A DNA stretch of 41,936 nt from Pseudomonas sp. LS-2. Its GTDB lineage: Bacteria > Pseudomonadota > Gammaproteobacteria > Pseudomonadales > Pseudomonadaceae. Of the stretch, positions 30,614-39,229 are shown in pieces. Under the pieces are notes generated by a model, which saw nothing but the letters and a program-made list of their open reading frames with translations, did not search any database and was not told the origin of the DNA. Every line of letters starts with the position of its first letter. Position 1 is the stretch's first letter. The position numbers were made by a program, and so were the translations under genes. The stretch lies in assembly GCF_003605735.1 (NCBI RefSeq), contig NZ_QXTJ01000039.1, positions 715,326 to 757,261 on the forward strand, read 5' to 3'.

Positions 30614-32773
30614 TCAAGCCGGAATGGCCTTCGCCTTCGGCTCACGGGCCCAGACCCTATGCTGCTTGATTGCATCGAAGAACGCTGCGAAGGACTTGCT
30701 GTCCGACACCGTCAACAGTCCCGCATCAGGCTCCAGACGCAGGAGATCGATCAGTTCTTGCGCTTCACCCGCGTAAGCGATGGCCTTGAGGTGCTTGTAG
30801 GCTTCCAGCACGTAATGCAGCGCCACGCCGTCGCCAGTCAGCGCTTTCACCGACGCGGCACCACCGGGGATGAACACGGCATCGAAAGCAATCGATGGCA
30901 GTCCTTCAGCCGAGGCATCGACGGCCAGGGTCTTCCCGTCAGCGGTTTTCACCGGCGCAGAGGTCGGGCCCAGGATTTTGGCGTGAGCGGCTTCAGCTTC
31001 GAGCGCCGCTTTCATGGTGGCGACGGCTTTTTCGTCGACGCCATCGGCCACCAGAATCGCCACCTTGCGCGAAGCAATATCACCGGACAACAGATTGGCC
31101 TGACTGAGCAATGGCGACTTGTCCACCGTCGGCTTGCCGGTTTTCTGCGTCGTGACGGTCGGACCTTGCGGCGCCGGCAATCCAAGGTTGGCCGCAACGC
31201 GAGAGGCCAGCGTCATGTCGATATTGGCGAGGATCTCGTTCACCTGACGGGCACGAATGTGCTCGCGCTCGACCTTGCCCAGCTCGAAACTGTAAGCCGC
31301 AATGATGTGCTCCTTCTCGTGCTCGCTCATGCTGTTGAAGAAAAGCGTTGCCTGGGAGAAGTGGTCGCCAAAAGAAGGGCTGCGCTCACGCACCTTATGC
31401 GCCTCGACACGCTCTTGATACGTCTCGAAGCCGCCATCTTCGGGGCCTGCGGGTGTTTCTTTCGGCCAGCCGCCGTCAATCGAGTTCGGCTCGTAGGAAG
31501 CACGACCCTTGTCGATGGTCATCCGGTGCTGCGCGTCACGCTGGCCACTGTGGTTCGGCGCAACCGGGCGATTGATCGGGATTTCGTGGAAGTTCGGCCC
31601 GCCGAGTCGGCTGATCTGCGTATCGGTGTAGGAAAACAGGCGACCTTGCAGCAGCGGGTCGTTGGAGAAGTCGATCCCGGGCACGACATGGCCTGGGCAG
31701 AATGCAACCTGTTCGGTCTCGGCGAAGTAGTTGTCCGGGTTGCGGTTGAGCACCATTTTGCCCAGCGGCGTCACCGGGACCATCTCTTCCGGAATGATCT
31801 TGGTCGGGTCCAGCAGGTCGAAGTCGAACTTGTGCTCATCTTCTTCGGCGACGATCTGTACGCCCAGTTCCCATTCGGGATAGTCGCCCATCTCGATGGA
31901 CTCCCACAAATCACGACGGTGGTAGTCCGTGTCTTTACCCGCCAGCTTCTGGGCCTCGTCCCACAGCAGCGAGCAGGTGCCGTACTTGGGCTTCCAGTGG
32001 AATTTCACGAACGAGGATTTACCCTCGGTGTTGATCATGCGAAAGGTGTGAATGCCGAAGCCTTGCATGGTGCGCAGGCTTTTCGGGATGGCCCGGTCAG
32101 ACATGGCCCAAATCACCATGTGCGCCGATTCCGGGACCAGCGACACGAAATCCCAGAAGGTGTCATGAGCCGAACCCCCGGTAGGGATTTCATTGTGTGG
32201 CTCAGGTTTTACGGCGTGAACGAAGTCAGGAAACTTGATCGCGTCCTGAATGAAGAACACTGGCATGTTGTTGCCGACCAGATCGTAGTTGCCTTCGCCG
32301 GTATAAAACTTCACCGCGAACCCGCGCACGTCACGCACCGTATCGCCCGAACCTCTTGGGCCCTGAACCGTGGAAAAGCGCACGAACACCGGCGTTTTCT
32401 TTCCCGGATCACGCAGGAATTCAGCCTTGCTCAGTGCCGAGTGGTTCTCGTAAGTCTGAAAGTAACCATGGGCAGCCGTCCCGCGAGCATGAACGATGCG
32501 CTCCGGAATGCGCTCATGGTCAAAGTGCGTGATCTTTTCACGCATGATGAAGTCTTCGAGCAGCGACGGGCCTCGATTGCCGACTTTCAACGTGTTCTGG
32601 TTATCGGAGACCTTCACGCCCTGGTTAGTGCGCAAGGCCTGACCTGTTGCGTCGGAGCGAAACTGCTCAAGGCTTTCGAGCTTCTGGTTGGTGTTGCCCC
32701 GATCCAATGTATCGGTCCCGGCCAGTTCGCTTTTGCCGGTCGGACTTACAGGTACTGGTTTTTTCGTAGCCAT
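30614..32773 (-). CDS. katE: Catalase HPII (large-subunit, clade 2)
   Basis: Monofunctional haem catalase, 719 residues, the long form with a C-terminal flavodoxin-like (class I amidotransferase-like) domain. The catalytic His is in ERIVHARG (H95), the Asn in LVGNNMPVFFIQDA (N168), and the proximal Tyr ligand in RLFSYTDTQISRLGGPNF. The C-terminal domain starts near 590 (RKVAILVADGVDE) and has FDAVFIPGGAASV. An AGGAG site precedes the start. Expression in pseudomonads is usually stationary-phase, RpoS-dependent; a CTACATA stretch about 125 bases upstream is a possible extended -10, which I regard as weak. It is convergent to the lipoprotein gene across a shared terminator. Confidence 0.96.
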   Translation of the reverse strand: MATKKPVPVSPTGKSELAGTDTLDRGNTNQKLESLEQFRSDATGQALRTNQGVKVSDNQNTLKVGNRGPSLLEDFIMREKITHFDHERIPERIVHARGTAAHGYFQTYENHSALSKAEFLRDPGKKTPVFVRFSTVQGPRGSGDTVRDVRGFAVKFYTGEGNYDLVGNNMPVFFIQDAIKFPDFVHAVKPEPHNEIPTGGSAHDTFWDFVSLVPESAHMVIWAMSDRAIPKSLRTMQGFGIHTFRMINTEGKSSFVKFHWKPKYGTCSLLWDEAQKLAGKDTDYHRRDLWESIEMGDYPEWELGVQIVAEEDEHKFDFDLLDPTKIIPEEMVPVTPLGKMVLNRNPDNYFAETEQVAFCPGHVVPGIDFSNDPLLQGRLFSYTDTQISRLGGPNFHEIPINRPVAPNHSGQRDAQHRMTIDKGRASYEPNSIDGGWPKETPAGPEDGGFETYQERVEAHKVRERSPSFGDHFSQATLFFNSMSEHEKEHIIAAYSFELGKVEREHIRARQVNEILANIDMTLASRVAANLGLPAPQGPTVTTQKTGKPTVDKSPLLSQANLLSGDIASRKVAILVADGVDEKAVATMKAALEAEAAHAKILGPTSAPVKTADGKTLAVDASAEGLPSIAFDAVFIPGGAASVKALTGDGVALHYVLEAYKHLKAIAYAGEAQELIDLLRLEPDAGLLTVSDSKSFAAFFDAIKQHRVWAREPKAKAIPA

Positions 32774-33168
32774 CAGTCAAAAACTCCTCGGTTCAGGCGG
32801 CTCTTTTCTCGTTCTTCCGTGGCGAAAGGCGGTAGGAGCTCGTTTAGTAAGGATTTCCCGGACAGAAGACTGGGGAAATCTCGGCGCTTATGTAGTGACT
32901 GAGGATAAAAATGGGCGTTCCGTGTTTTTTCAAACCTTTGGTCTAACGTTGCATCAACCTGGCCTGAGCGCACCCATATGACCGTTCGGCAGGTGATGCG
33001 TGAAATAAATGCTAAGAAGGCTGGGCTCAACCGCGGTTCGACAGGCTAAAATGCGCGCCCGGTTTATCCAGCCGAGGCGATAAATGGCCGAAATGGCATC
33101 GCCCACCAGCCTGCTCGAGATCCATCTCGCACGCTGAACTTCTACCGCGCCCCCACAAGGTTCGCTAA
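32774..33168. other. Intergenic region between katE and metN (395 bases)
   Basis: It holds the divergent promoters of katE and metNIQ. I see no SAM riboswitch structure, no long palindrome and no convincing gene. Two very short frames (32978-33049 and 33084-33137) start with ATG but lack a ribosome-binding site or a recognisable product. Confidence 0.5.
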
Positions 33169-34176
33169 GTGATCGAGTTCCAAAACGTCCATAAAACCTA
33201 TCGGGTCGCCGACAGGGAAATTCCCGCACTGCACCCCACCAGCCTTCGGGTCGAAGACGGTCAGGTGTTTGGTCTGATCGGCCATTCCGGTGCGGGCAAG
33301 AGCACCATGTTGCGCCTGATCAACCGCCTCGAAGCGCCAAGCGGCGGCAGAATTCTGGTCGATGACGTCGATGTCACGGCTCTGGATGCTGACGGCCTGC
33401 GCGGTTTTCGCCGCCAGGTCGGGATGATCTTCCAGCACTTCAACCTGCTGTCATCCAGGACAGTGGCCGACAATGTCGCCATGCCGCTGACTCTGGCCGG
33501 GGACATGTCCCGTGCGCAGATTGATCAGCGAGTGGCCGAGTTGCTGGCGCGGGTCGGGCTGTCGGATCACGCGAAGAAGTACCCCGCCCAGTTGTCTGGC
33601 GGCCAGAAACAGCGCGTCGGTATCGCCCGTGCGTTGGCGACCAAACCGAAAATTCTGCTGTGCGACGAGGCGACCAGCGCTCTGGACCCGCAAACCACCG
33701 CCTCAGTCCTGCAACTGTTGGCCGAGATCAACCGCGAGCTGAAACTGACCATCGTCCTGATCACCCATGAGATGGACGTGATTCGTCGCGTCTGTGACCA
33801 GGTGGCGGTGATGGACGCGGGCGTGATCGTCGAGCAGGGGGCCGTGGCCGATGTGTTCCTGCATCCCAAGCACCCGACCACCCGCCGCTTCGTCCAGGAA
33901 GACGAGGAAGTGGACGAAAACGAACAGAACACCGACTTTGCTCACGTGCAGGGCCGAATCGTGCGTCTGACCTTCCAGGGCGAAGCGACCTACGCGCCGC
34001 TGCTGGGTACCGTCGCGCGGGAAACCGGCGTGGACTACAGCATCCTGGCCGGACGAATCGACCGCATCAAGGACACCCCCTACGGGCAATTGACGCTGGC
34101 CATCACTGGCGGCGACATGGACGCCGCGTTCGCCCGCTTCACCGCAGCCGACGTTCACATGGAGGTCCTGCGCTGA
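33169..34176 (+). CDS. metN: Methionine ABC transporter ATPase MetN
   Basis: ATPase of the D/L-methionine importer, 335 residues starting at a GTG. Walker A GHSGAGKST, Q-loop in MIFQHFNLL, signature LSGGQ, Walker B ILLCDEATSALD and H-loop ITHEMDV are all present. The C-terminal 85 residues form the NIL (ACT-like) domain (RIVRLTFQGEATYAPLL onward) that binds cytoplasmic methionine and shuts the transporter. The stop overlaps the metI ATG. Pseudomonads carry more than one Met-type transporter; this one corresponds by position to the copy near oriC. Confidence 0.95.
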   Translation: MIEFQNVHKTYRVADREIPALHPTSLRVEDGQVFGLIGHSGAGKSTMLRLINRLEAPSGGRILVDDVDVTALDADGLRGFRRQVGMIFQHFNLLSSRTVADNVAMPLTLAGDMSRAQIDQRVAELLARVGLSDHAKKYPAQLSGGQKQRVGIARALATKPKILLCDEATSALDPQTTASVLQLLAEINRELKLTIVLITHEMDVIRRVCDQVAVMDAGVIVEQGAVADVFLHPKHPTTRRFVQEDEEVDENEQNTDFAHVQGRIVRLTFQGEATYAPLLGTVARETGVDYSILAGRIDRIKDTPYGQLTLAITGGDMDAAFARFTAADVHMEVLR

Positions 34177-34850
34177 TGGATACCCTGATCAATATGTTTT
34201 CCAACGTCGACTGGTATGAAATCTGGGTCGCCACCGGCGATACCCTGATCATGCTCGGCGTTTCCCTGGCCTTTACCGTGCTGCTCGGCCTGCCGCTGGG
34301 CGTGCTGATGTTCCTCACCTCGCCCCGCCAGTTGCTCGAGAACAAGCCGGTCTACGCCACCGTTGGCTTGATCGTGAACATGCTGCGGGCCCTGCCTTTC
34401 ATCATCCTGCTGATCGTGATGATGCCGCTGACGGAAATCATCACCGGCACTTCGCTGGGGATTCTCGGCACCCTGCCACCGCTGATTGCCGGCGCTACGC
34501 CATTTTTCGCACGTCTGGTGGAAACCGCGCTGCGTGAAGTGGATCGCGGGATCATCGAAGCGATTCAGGCGATGGGCGCCACCACCCGCCAGATCATCGT
34601 CAAGGCGCTGCTGCCCGAAGCGCGTCCGGGCATTCTGGCGGCAATCACCGTCACTGCGATTGCCCTTGTCTCGTTCACTGCCATGGCCGGTGCGGTCGGC
34701 GCAGGCGGCCTGGGCGACCTGGCGATTCGTTACGGATACCAGCGCTTCCAGAACGATGTGATGTTCGTGACGGTCGTATTGCTGCTGGTGCTGGTGCAGA
34801 TTCTGCAAACCGTGGGCGACAGACTGGTCGCACACTTTTCACACCGTTAA
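34176..34850 (+). CDS. metI: Methionine ABC transporter permease MetI
   Basis: A 224-residue inner-membrane permease with five hydrophobic helices. The coupling-helix EAA loop reads ETALREVDRGIIEAIQAMGATTRQIIVKALLPEA in pieces across residues about 108-142, just as in E. coli MetI. The ATG overlaps the metN TGA. Sixty-six bases separate it from metQ. Confidence 0.94.
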   Translation: MDTLINMFSNVDWYEIWVATGDTLIMLGVSLAFTVLLGLPLGVLMFLTSPRQLLENKPVYATVGLIVNMLRALPFIILLIVMMPLTEIITGTSLGILGTLPPLIAGATPFFARLVETALREVDRGIIEAIQAMGATTRQIIVKALLPEARPGILAAITVTAIALVSFTAMAGAVGAGGLGDLAIRYGYQRFQNDVMFVTVVLLLVLVQILQTVGDRLVAHFSHR

Positions 34851-34916
34851 CCGATTTCGCCGGTCATTGGCCGGCAAGTGCGCGCCGAACGGCGCGCATT
34901 TCAAGGAGAAGAACCC

Positions 34917-35690
34917 ATGAAGAAGCTGTTGGCCGTTTTCGCTGCAGTGGCTGCATTTTCCGCCCACGCCGATGAAACCCTGAATGTCGCGGCCACCGCC
35001 GTGCCCCACGCCGAGATCCTCGAGTTCGTCAAACCGACGCTCGCCAAAGAAGGCGTGACCCTGAACGTGAAAGTCTTCAACGACTACATCCAGCCAAACG
35101 TGCAGGTCGATCAGAAGCGAATGGACGCCAACTTCTTCCAGCACCAGCCATACCTGGATGAGTTCAACAAGGGCAAGGGCACGCATCTGGTGAGCGTGGC
35201 CAAGGTTCACGTCGAGCCGTTCGGCGCCTATTCGGACAAGATCAAGAACCTGGCCGACCTGCCTGACGGCGCGACCGTGGCCCTGCCCAACGATGCGACC
35301 AACGAAGGCCGCGCGTTCCTGCTGCTGGTGAAAGCCGGTCTGATCACCCTCAAGGACCCGACCAGCATCACCGCCAAGCCAAGTGATGTGCAGCAGAACC
35401 CGAAAGCATTGAAGTTCCGCGAACTGGAAGCCGCAACCCTGCCGCGCGTGCTGACTCAGGTAGACCTGGCGCTGATCAACACCAACTACGCGCTGACTGC
35501 CAAGCTCGACCCGACCAAGGATGCGCTGATCATCGAAGGTCAGGAGTCGCCGTACGCGAACATTCTCGTGACTCGCGAAGACAACAAGGATTCGCCCGCC
35601 ATCCAGAAACTGGTCGCCGCGCTGCACAGCCCAGAGACCAAGGCGTTCATCGAGACCAAGTACAAGGGTGCTGTGGTTCCGGCGTTCTAA
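34917..35690 (+). CDS. metQ: Methionine-binding protein MetQ (NlpA family)
   Basis: Periplasmic receptor of the methionine importer, 257 residues from MKKLLAVFAA, which has AAGGAGA 7-13 bases upstream. The mature part has the NlpA/MetQ pattern: VAATAVPHAEILEFVKP, then VKVFNDYIQPN, DANFFQHQPYLDEFN, and the ALPNDATNEGRAFLLL hinge. Unlike E. coli MetQ, which is a lipoprotein, the signal peptide ends AFSAHA-DE without a Cys, so this copy should be soluble in the periplasm. Last gene of metNIQ. Confidence 0.94.
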   Translation: MKKLLAVFAAVAAFSAHADETLNVAATAVPHAEILEFVKPTLAKEGVTLNVKVFNDYIQPNVQVDQKRMDANFFQHQPYLDEFNKGKGTHLVSVAKVHVEPFGAYSDKIKNLADLPDGATVALPNDATNEGRAFLLLVKAGLITLKDPTSITAKPSDVQQNPKALKFRELEAATLPRVLTQVDLALINTNYALTAKLDPTKDALIIEGQESPYANILVTREDNKDSPAIQKLVAALHSPETKAFIETKYKGAVVPAF

Positions 35691-35743
35691 TCGAACGCGG
35701 TGCTTGCCGCAGCTGTGACGGCTACAGTTCTGATGTTGTTTGA

Positions 35744-35769
35744 TCGTTCCCGCGCTCCGCGTGGGAACG
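35744..35769. repeat. Short hairpin repeat 3' of metQ
   Basis: CGTTCCCGCG-CTCC-GCGTGGGAACG is an inverted repeat (one bulge or mismatch) with a four-base loop. The motif GTTCCCACGC-TC-GCGTGGGAAC is a common intergenic palindrome in pseudomonads. It lies between the convergent metQ and sco genes and may act as a terminator without a T-run. Confidence 0.6.
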
Positions 35770-35796
35770 CCGATCCACGATTATCCATCCCGCCTC

Positions 35797-36429
35797 TTAC
35801 TTCCTCTCGACCAGCCCCGGCAATTGCGCCACCAGCTTCTGGTTGTTCAACGGCCCGCGTATGAATCCGCGCTGTGTCCCGTCTGGGCCGAGGAGCGCCA
35901 GGTTGCCGCTATGGTCAACGGTGTAATTCGGTTTGCTGGTGTCCGCTGGAATGAACGGAATGCTCACCGCATTGGCCAGCTTCTGAATGATGTCTACCGG
36001 CGCGGTCAGGCCCACGAACTGTTTATCGAAGTACCCCAGATACGTCTTGAGCTGCTGCGGCGTGTCCCGGTTCGGGTCAACGCTGACCAGCACAATACGC
36101 AGTTTATCGACCGCCTCTTTCGGCAACTCGCTCTTGATCTGGCGCAATTGGGCGAGGGTGGTCGGGCAGATGTCCGGGCAGAAGGTGTAGCCGAAGAACA
36201 GCAGCGTCCACTTGTCCTTCAATGACCCCAGCGAAACGGACTGACCGTCCTGATCGACCATCTTCAGGTCCGGCACTTCGCGGCTTTGCGGCAGCAGAAT
36301 CACACCCGCGTCGATCAGCGCGGTCTGATCACCCTGGCCTTTTCCGGAAAGTACCCGGTTGACGGTCAGGCCCAGCACCACCGCAACGACAGCGACGAGA
36401 ATGAAGACGGTTTTTTGGGTTCGGGTCAT
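35797..36429 (-). CDS. SCO1/SenC family copper chaperone for cytochrome oxidase
   Basis: Membrane-anchored thioredoxin-fold protein that delivers copper to the CuA site of cytochrome c oxidase. It has 210 residues: one N-terminal helix (about 7-24), then a periplasmic domain with the copper motif C84-P-D-I-C88 in GYTFCPDICPTT and the third ligand His173 in VDHSGNLALLG. Asp118 in SVDPNRDTP is also typical. The start ATG overlaps the cyoE stop (ATGA). It is the last gene in the minus-strand haem and oxidase-assembly series. Confidence 0.94.
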   Translation of the reverse strand: MTRTQKTVFILVAVVAVVLGLTVNRVLSGKGQGDQTALIDAGVILLPQSREVPDLKMVDQDGQSVSLGSLKDKWTLLFFGYTFCPDICPTTLAQLRQIKSELPKEAVDKLRIVLVSVDPNRDTPQQLKTYLGYFDKQFVGLTAPVDIIQKLANAVSIPFIPADTSKPNYTVDHSGNLALLGPDGTQRGFIRGPLNNQKLVAQLPGLVERK

Positions 36430-37325
36430 AAATTCAACAATAAGTAGTGATCTACGAGCAGCGCGATGAACAGCAGCAGCAAGTACCAGATCGAGTACTT
36501 GAAGGTGTTGATCGCGGCCTGCGGCCGGCTGCCACGGTACAACACCAGAGCCCAATGCAGAAAGCGAATCCCCAGTGCGCTGGCGCAGATCAGATACAGC
36601 GCACCGCTCATCTTGATCACGAACGGCATCAGGCTCACCGCCAGCAACACACAGGTGTAGAGCACGATGTGCAGCTTGGTGTAACGCTCGCCGTGGGTGA
36701 CGGGCAACATCGGGATGTCGGCCTTGGCGTATTCCTCTTTGCGATGAATTGCCAGCGACCAGAAATGCGGCGGGGTCCAGGCGAAGATGATCAGCACCAG
36801 CAGCAACGGCTCGGCGGTGACGTGCCCGGTGACAGCGACCCAGCCGAGCATCGGCGGCGCAGCCCCGGCCAGGCCACCGATAACGATGTTCTGTGGCGTC
36901 GCGCGTTTCAGGAAGCCGGTGTAGATCACTGCATAGCCGAGCAAGGATGCCAGGGTCAGCCATGCGGCCAACGGGTTGGTGAATGTCAGTAACAACGCCT
37001 GCCCGCTGATTGCCAGCAACGCGGCGAATGTGAGGGCGGCGACGGGTGAGACGCGGCCCCGGGCGATGGGACGTTTGCGTGTCCGGGCCATAAGGGCATC
37101 GATGCGTCGATCCACTACATGATTGACCACTGCCGCGCCACCGGCACACAGCGCGATCCCCAGATTGCCGAAGATCAGCACTGTCCACGGCACGCCGGCG
37201 CGGGTGGCAAGGAACATGCCCACCAGCGAAGTGATTAGCATCAGCACCAGAACCTTGGGCTTGGTCAGCTCCAGATAGTCCCGCCACAGCGCCTGGCGAT
37301 GGTGCTCGCCAGTTGTGGTTGTCAT
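36426..37325 (-). CDS. cyoE: Protoheme IX farnesyltransferase (haem O synthase)
   Basis: Converts haem B to haem O by adding a farnesyl group; 299 residues with about nine membrane helices. UbiA-family motif 1 reads NHVVDRRIDALMARTRKRP (N-x3-D-x-x-x-D type) and motif 2 YTGFLKRATPQNIVIGGLAGAAPP; both Asp-rich loops face the cytoplasm. Haem O feeds the haem A synthase encoded next upstream (ctaA), so the product serves the aa3 oxidase whose genes lie at the window's end. A second paralogue for the bo3 oxidase usually exists elsewhere in pseudomonads. Confidence 0.95.
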   Translation of the reverse strand: MTTTTGEHHRQALWRDYLELTKPKVLVLMLITSLVGMFLATRAGVPWTVLIFGNLGIALCAGGAAVVNHVVDRRIDALMARTRKRPIARGRVSPVAALTFAALLAISGQALLLTFTNPLAAWLTLASLLGYAVIYTGFLKRATPQNIVIGGLAGAAPPMLGWVAVTGHVTAEPLLLVLIIFAWTPPHFWSLAIHRKEEYAKADIPMLPVTHGERYTKLHIVLYTCVLLAVSLMPFVIKMSGALYLICASALGIRFLHWALVLYRGSRPQAAINTFKYSIWYLLLLFIALLVDHYLLLNL

Positions 37326-37402
37326 GTGTTCCTCCTGTTGCGATCAGCTTGCGCCGGAGTGCGGTTTGGACAATGACTCATTCTCGCTTCTGCCCGAAGG
37401 GC

Positions 37403-37556
37403 GTAGGAGCAAGCTTGCTCGCGATCTGCCGGGCACCGGCAGCAAAATCTGAGACCTTGGCTATGCCAGACACGCCGCGCCGGTAGGGCCTGCTACTGCT
37501 GCGCAGCAGATCGCTGGCAAGCCGAGCTTCCACGGCCTCCGGCCAGAATCAAAAGC
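37403..37556. repeat. REP pair plus 50-bp block, 3' of ctaA
   Basis: The arm GTAGGAGCAAGCTTGCTCGC at 37403 faces a block at 37507-37556 that is 44/50 identical to 22199-22248 beside polA. The block ends 13 bases from the ctaA stop. It fills most of the 244-base gap between ctaA and cyoE, in which I see nothing else. Confidence 0.75.
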
Positions 37557-37569
37557 AATGTGCAATCCC

Positions 37570-38628
37570 TCAACGATGTGGGCCCAGGTGCAGCAGCACA
37601 TGGGCGTGTTGCCAGAAACTGGGGGCGTGCCTTCGGGACAGCGCATAAACGGGCCTGACACGGTAGTTGATCAGGGTCATCGCCAGCATCAACGCCGCGC
37701 CTCCCGCGTTATGCGCTACAGCCGTTGCCAACGGCAGGTGAAACAGCACATTGCTGATGCCCAGCCCGATCTGCATGCCCAGCGCCAGCACCAACACACC
37801 CGCCAGACCTTTCAGCCCCGCGCGATGCAGCTGCCAGGCCAATGCCAGCAGTGAGAATGTCACCAGTAAAGCGCCAACGCGATGTGTCAGATGAATAGCC
37901 GTACGGGCCGTGCTGTCCAGCTTGCCCCCCAGGTAATTGGGGCCGATGTGCTGCGTCAGATGAAAGCCATTGGCGAAGTCGGCCTCCGGCCACCATTGGC
38001 CCTGACAGGTCGGCAGATCAGTGCAGGCCATGGCCGCGTAGTTCGAGCTGACCCATCCCCCCAGCGCAATCTGCAGCCCCACCAACACGAGCCCGATCAC
38101 AGCCAGGCGCCGCAAGCGCGGTGCGATCTGAGGCATGGCCGCAAACCGCCCGCTCAAGCGCAACGTCAGCAGAAACAACAGACTCAACGTGGTGATGCCG
38201 CCGAGCAGATGCGCTGTCACCACCTGCGGCCAGAGTTTGAGCGTCACCGTCCACATACCGAATGCTGCCTGCGCGAACACCACACCGACCAGGGCCAAAG
38301 CCAGTCCAACTGGCTGATCGACGAAGTGCCGTCGATGCCAGGCCTGCACGCCGAGCATCATGATCATCAAAGCCAGCCCGCCTGCGAAATAGCGGTGGAC
38401 CATCTCGTTACGGCCCTTGTGCTCCTCGACAGGCGACTCCGGGAAACGCAGCTCGGCATGGGCCAGTTGCGCCTCGGTATTGGGCACGCTGATGAAGCCG
38501 TAGCAGCCGGGCCAGTCCGGGCAGCCGAGGCCTGCATGGGTCAAACGGGTGTAGGCACCGAGCAGCACGACCACCAGCGCCAAAAGGGTTGCAAACAGTG
38601 CGAGACGAAATCCGGGCCTGGTCATCAT
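37570..38628 (-). CDS. ctaA: Haem A synthase (COX15/CtaA)
   Basis: Oxidises the C8 methyl of haem O to the formyl group of haem A. It has 352 residues with eight membrane helices in two four-helix halves. Conserved elements: YTRLTHAGLGCPDWPGCYG in the first loop, with its Cys pair; the His in EMVHRYFAG; the His in AHLLGGITTL; and the His in IHLTHRVGALL and VAHNAGGA of the second half. It starts directly after the Sco-like gene (7 bases), within the oxidase-assembly unit. Confidence 0.94.
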   Translation of the reverse strand: MMTRPGFRLALFATLLALVVVLLGAYTRLTHAGLGCPDWPGCYGFISVPNTEAQLAHAELRFPESPVEEHKGRNEMVHRYFAGGLALMIMMLGVQAWHRRHFVDQPVGLALALVGVVFAQAAFGMWTVTLKLWPQVVTAHLLGGITTLSLLFLLTLRLSGRFAAMPQIAPRLRRLAVIGLVLVGLQIALGGWVSSNYAAMACTDLPTCQGQWWPEADFANGFHLTQHIGPNYLGGKLDSTARTAIHLTHRVGALLVTFSLLALAWQLHRAGLKGLAGVLVLALGMQIGLGISNVLFHLPLATAVAHNAGGAALMLAMTLINYRVRPVYALSRRHAPSFWQHAHVLLHLGPHR

Positions 38629-38635
38629 GCCCCCC

Positions 38636-39229
38636 TTATCCGATGTTCGACAGTTTCAGCAGTTGGCGCAGGTCGTTGAGCAGGTCTTTGCCTTTCACCT
38701 GCGCGCCGTAGCGCAGCACCAGATTGCCGTGGGGGTCGACGATCCACAGCTGCGGCAACTCGACGCCCGGCGCCATGCGGTGATAGCGCTTGAGGTCCAG
38801 CGGATAACGTTGCAATTGCGGGTATTCCCGAGTGAGCACGGCGTCGTACTCGGGATTGAGCGGTTGAGCGGTGGTCAGCGCATGACTGGCGCGCGACGCA
38901 TCGCGACCCAGACCGATCTGTATCTGTCGCGCCAGATACACCAACTGCTGACAGTCGGCTTCGCATTGATCGGGCGCTGTCACCAAGAGCTGCCAGCGCT
39001 TCTCGTCGGACTGCACTCCAAGCTCAGCGCGGCTCTCGCCATTGCCGATCAGCTCGCCATGAAAGCTGCGACTGTCAGGCACCCAGAACTTGAACTTGTA
39101 CATGGTGGTGGCGAGGATCATCGGCCCGAGCGCTACCAGCAGCACCAGAATCAGCTGCAAGCGCCCGCGACGCCGGCTTCTCGGCGCACGGGCTTCAGAC
39201 ATGCTGGCTGGATTCGTCGCTGTTCCCAT
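38636..39229 (-). CDS. Sco-like membrane-anchored protein with CxxxC motif, unnamed
   Basis: A 197-residue protein from the ATG at 39229, which has GGAGA 6 bases upstream; this start lies inside the SURF1 gene's end. An alternative ATG at 39202 has no such site. It has one membrane helix (about 24-44), then a periplasmic domain laid out like the SCO protein of the same cluster. W-x-LL leads to C89-E-A-D-C93, followed by L-x(2)-L-A-R-Q-I and, 74 residues later, H167 in LWIVDPHGNLVLRYG. These are the positions of the SCO copper ligands CxxxC and His. I infer a thioredoxin-fold copper or thiol protein for oxidase assembly; it is usually annotated only as a transmembrane protein. Confidence 0.85.
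   Translation of the reverse strand: MGTATNPASMSEARAPRSRRRGRLQLILVLLVALGPMILATTMYKFKFWVPDSRSFHGELIGNGESRAELGVQSDEKRWQLLVTAPDQCEADCQQLVYLARQIQIGLGRDASRASHALTTAQPLNPEYDAVLTREYPQLQRYPLDLKRYHRMAPGVELPQLWIVDPHGNLVLRYGAQVKGKDLLNDLRQLLKLSNIG

Noticed and set aside
30659..32902. 747-codon open frame on the plus strand, antisense to katE
   Set aside because: It mirrors katE codon positions in high-GC DNA; there is no ribosome-binding site or recognisable domain, and katE on the other strand is complete with all catalytic residues.
32900..32945. GAACGC-N16-TCACT upstream of katE as an AlgU site
   Set aside because: Two mismatches in -35 and a poor -10; GAAC-type tetramers are frequent by chance, and katE is normally RpoS-controlled.
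32978..33049. 23-codon ATG frame upstream of metN
   Set aside because: No Shine-Dalgarno sequence and no leader-peptide features such as Met-rich codons; the neighbouring 17-codon frame at 33084 is equally weak.
35797..37287. Single 496-codon minus-strand frame running through cyoE into sco
   Set aside because: The N-terminal 286 codons are out of frame with cyoE and nonsense-like; the true sco gene starts at 36429 with a normal membrane anchor.
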